In this document: positions 5,604-5,724 of the stretch, one piece after another
Numbering within the stretch: position 1 is the stretch's first letter
How the letters are laid out: the number at the start of each line of letters is the position of its first letter
Assembly: GCA_030600975.1 (NCBI GenBank)
Contig: JAUVUL010000156.1
Span: forward strand, 1 to 5,724
Length of the DNA: 5,724 bases
Source: Candidatus Aegiribacteria sp.
GTDB taxonomy: Bacteria > Fermentibacterota > Fermentibacteria > Fermentibacterales > JCC-6
Reading direction: 5' to 3'
Notes under the pieces: generated by a model
What the model saw: the letters and a program-made list of their open reading frames with translations, nothing else
Told to the model about the DNA's origin: nothing
Database searches by the model: none
Translations under genes and position numbers: made by a program

Positions 5604-5724
5604 TTTATCCAGGAGCGGTTTATTAAATAACCCGCAACACTAACCCGCATATCTCACCAGCATTCTACTACAGCGACACATAAAGCCGTGTATACTTCGT
5701 TATGCTCGCACATCCGTCCTCGAC
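5604..5724. other. Non-coding 3' region after the operon block
   Basis: No supportable gene was found in these 121 bases. A weak stem, GCGGTT (5615-5620) with AACCCGC (5629-5635, one bulged C, 8-base loop), follows the last stop by 11 bases. It has no T-run, so I do not call it a terminator with any assurance. It could mark the transcript end or protect it. The rest shows no clear promoter, tRNA or ORF start; the next gene may begin beyond the window. Confidence 0.4.
5628..5649. repeat. Short direct repeat TAACCCGCA x2
   Basis: TAACCCGCA occurs at 5628-5636 and again at 5641-5649, 13 bases apart start to start, just after the last gene. The first copy overlaps the weak hairpin. With only two copies it may be chance or a paired protein-binding site for whatever lies downstream. 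Confidence 0.35.

Overview
This window looks like part of one sulfur and redox operon from an anaerobic bacterium. All seven supported genes are on the + strand with very tight spacing, and together they cover almost the whole window. Bacterial-type Shine-Dalgarno sequences (for example GGAGGTGA before 2221 and GGAGGTGG before 4512) and base composition that looks near half GC by eye fit a bacterium. I cannot name the lineage from sequence alone. The content (DsrE-like and TusA sulfur carriers, HdrA, MvhD and FrhB/FdhB-type iron-sulfur proteins) is typical of strict anaerobes that reduce, oxidise or disproportionate sulfur compounds.

Layout: 1-196 is the C-terminal part of a DsrE-family sulfur-relay protein cut by the window edge. 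197-274 is a short spacer with a good inverted repeat. 275-499 is a TusA-type sulfur carrier. 519-941 is an MvhD-type [2Fe-2S] protein. 941-2221 and 2221-3432 are two different HdrA-like flavin/iron-sulfur proteins. 3429-4493 and 4512-5603 are a tandem pair of paralogous FrhB/FdhB-like proteins with many cysteines. 5604-5724 is non-coding, with a weak hairpin and a 9-base direct repeat.

The mvhD, hdrA-1, hdrA-2 and first FrhB-like genes overlap by 1, 1 and 4 bases, which suggests translational coupling and a shared complex. The two HdrA-like proteins look like complementary parts of a classical HdrA. The first has the FAD domain with the inserted ferredoxin domain. The second has the N-terminal thioredoxin-like domain, a shortened FAD domain and the C-terminal two-cluster ferredoxin. 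MvhD would connect them to an electron donor or acceptor. No HdrB (CCG domain), HdrC or QmoC is present, and the two FrhB/FdhB-like proteins sit where those partners might be expected.

Inferred working model: DsrE and TusA deliver protein-bound persulfide sulfur, and a soluble MvhD/HdrA/HdrA/FrhB-like complex carries out redox chemistry on it or on electrons derived from it, possibly by flavin-based electron bifurcation. The substrate and direction cannot be read from the sequence. As I recall, sulfur-disproportionating bacteria carry a related neighbourhood with YedE-like, TusA and DsrE genes, so the genes just upstream of this window matter for interpretation.
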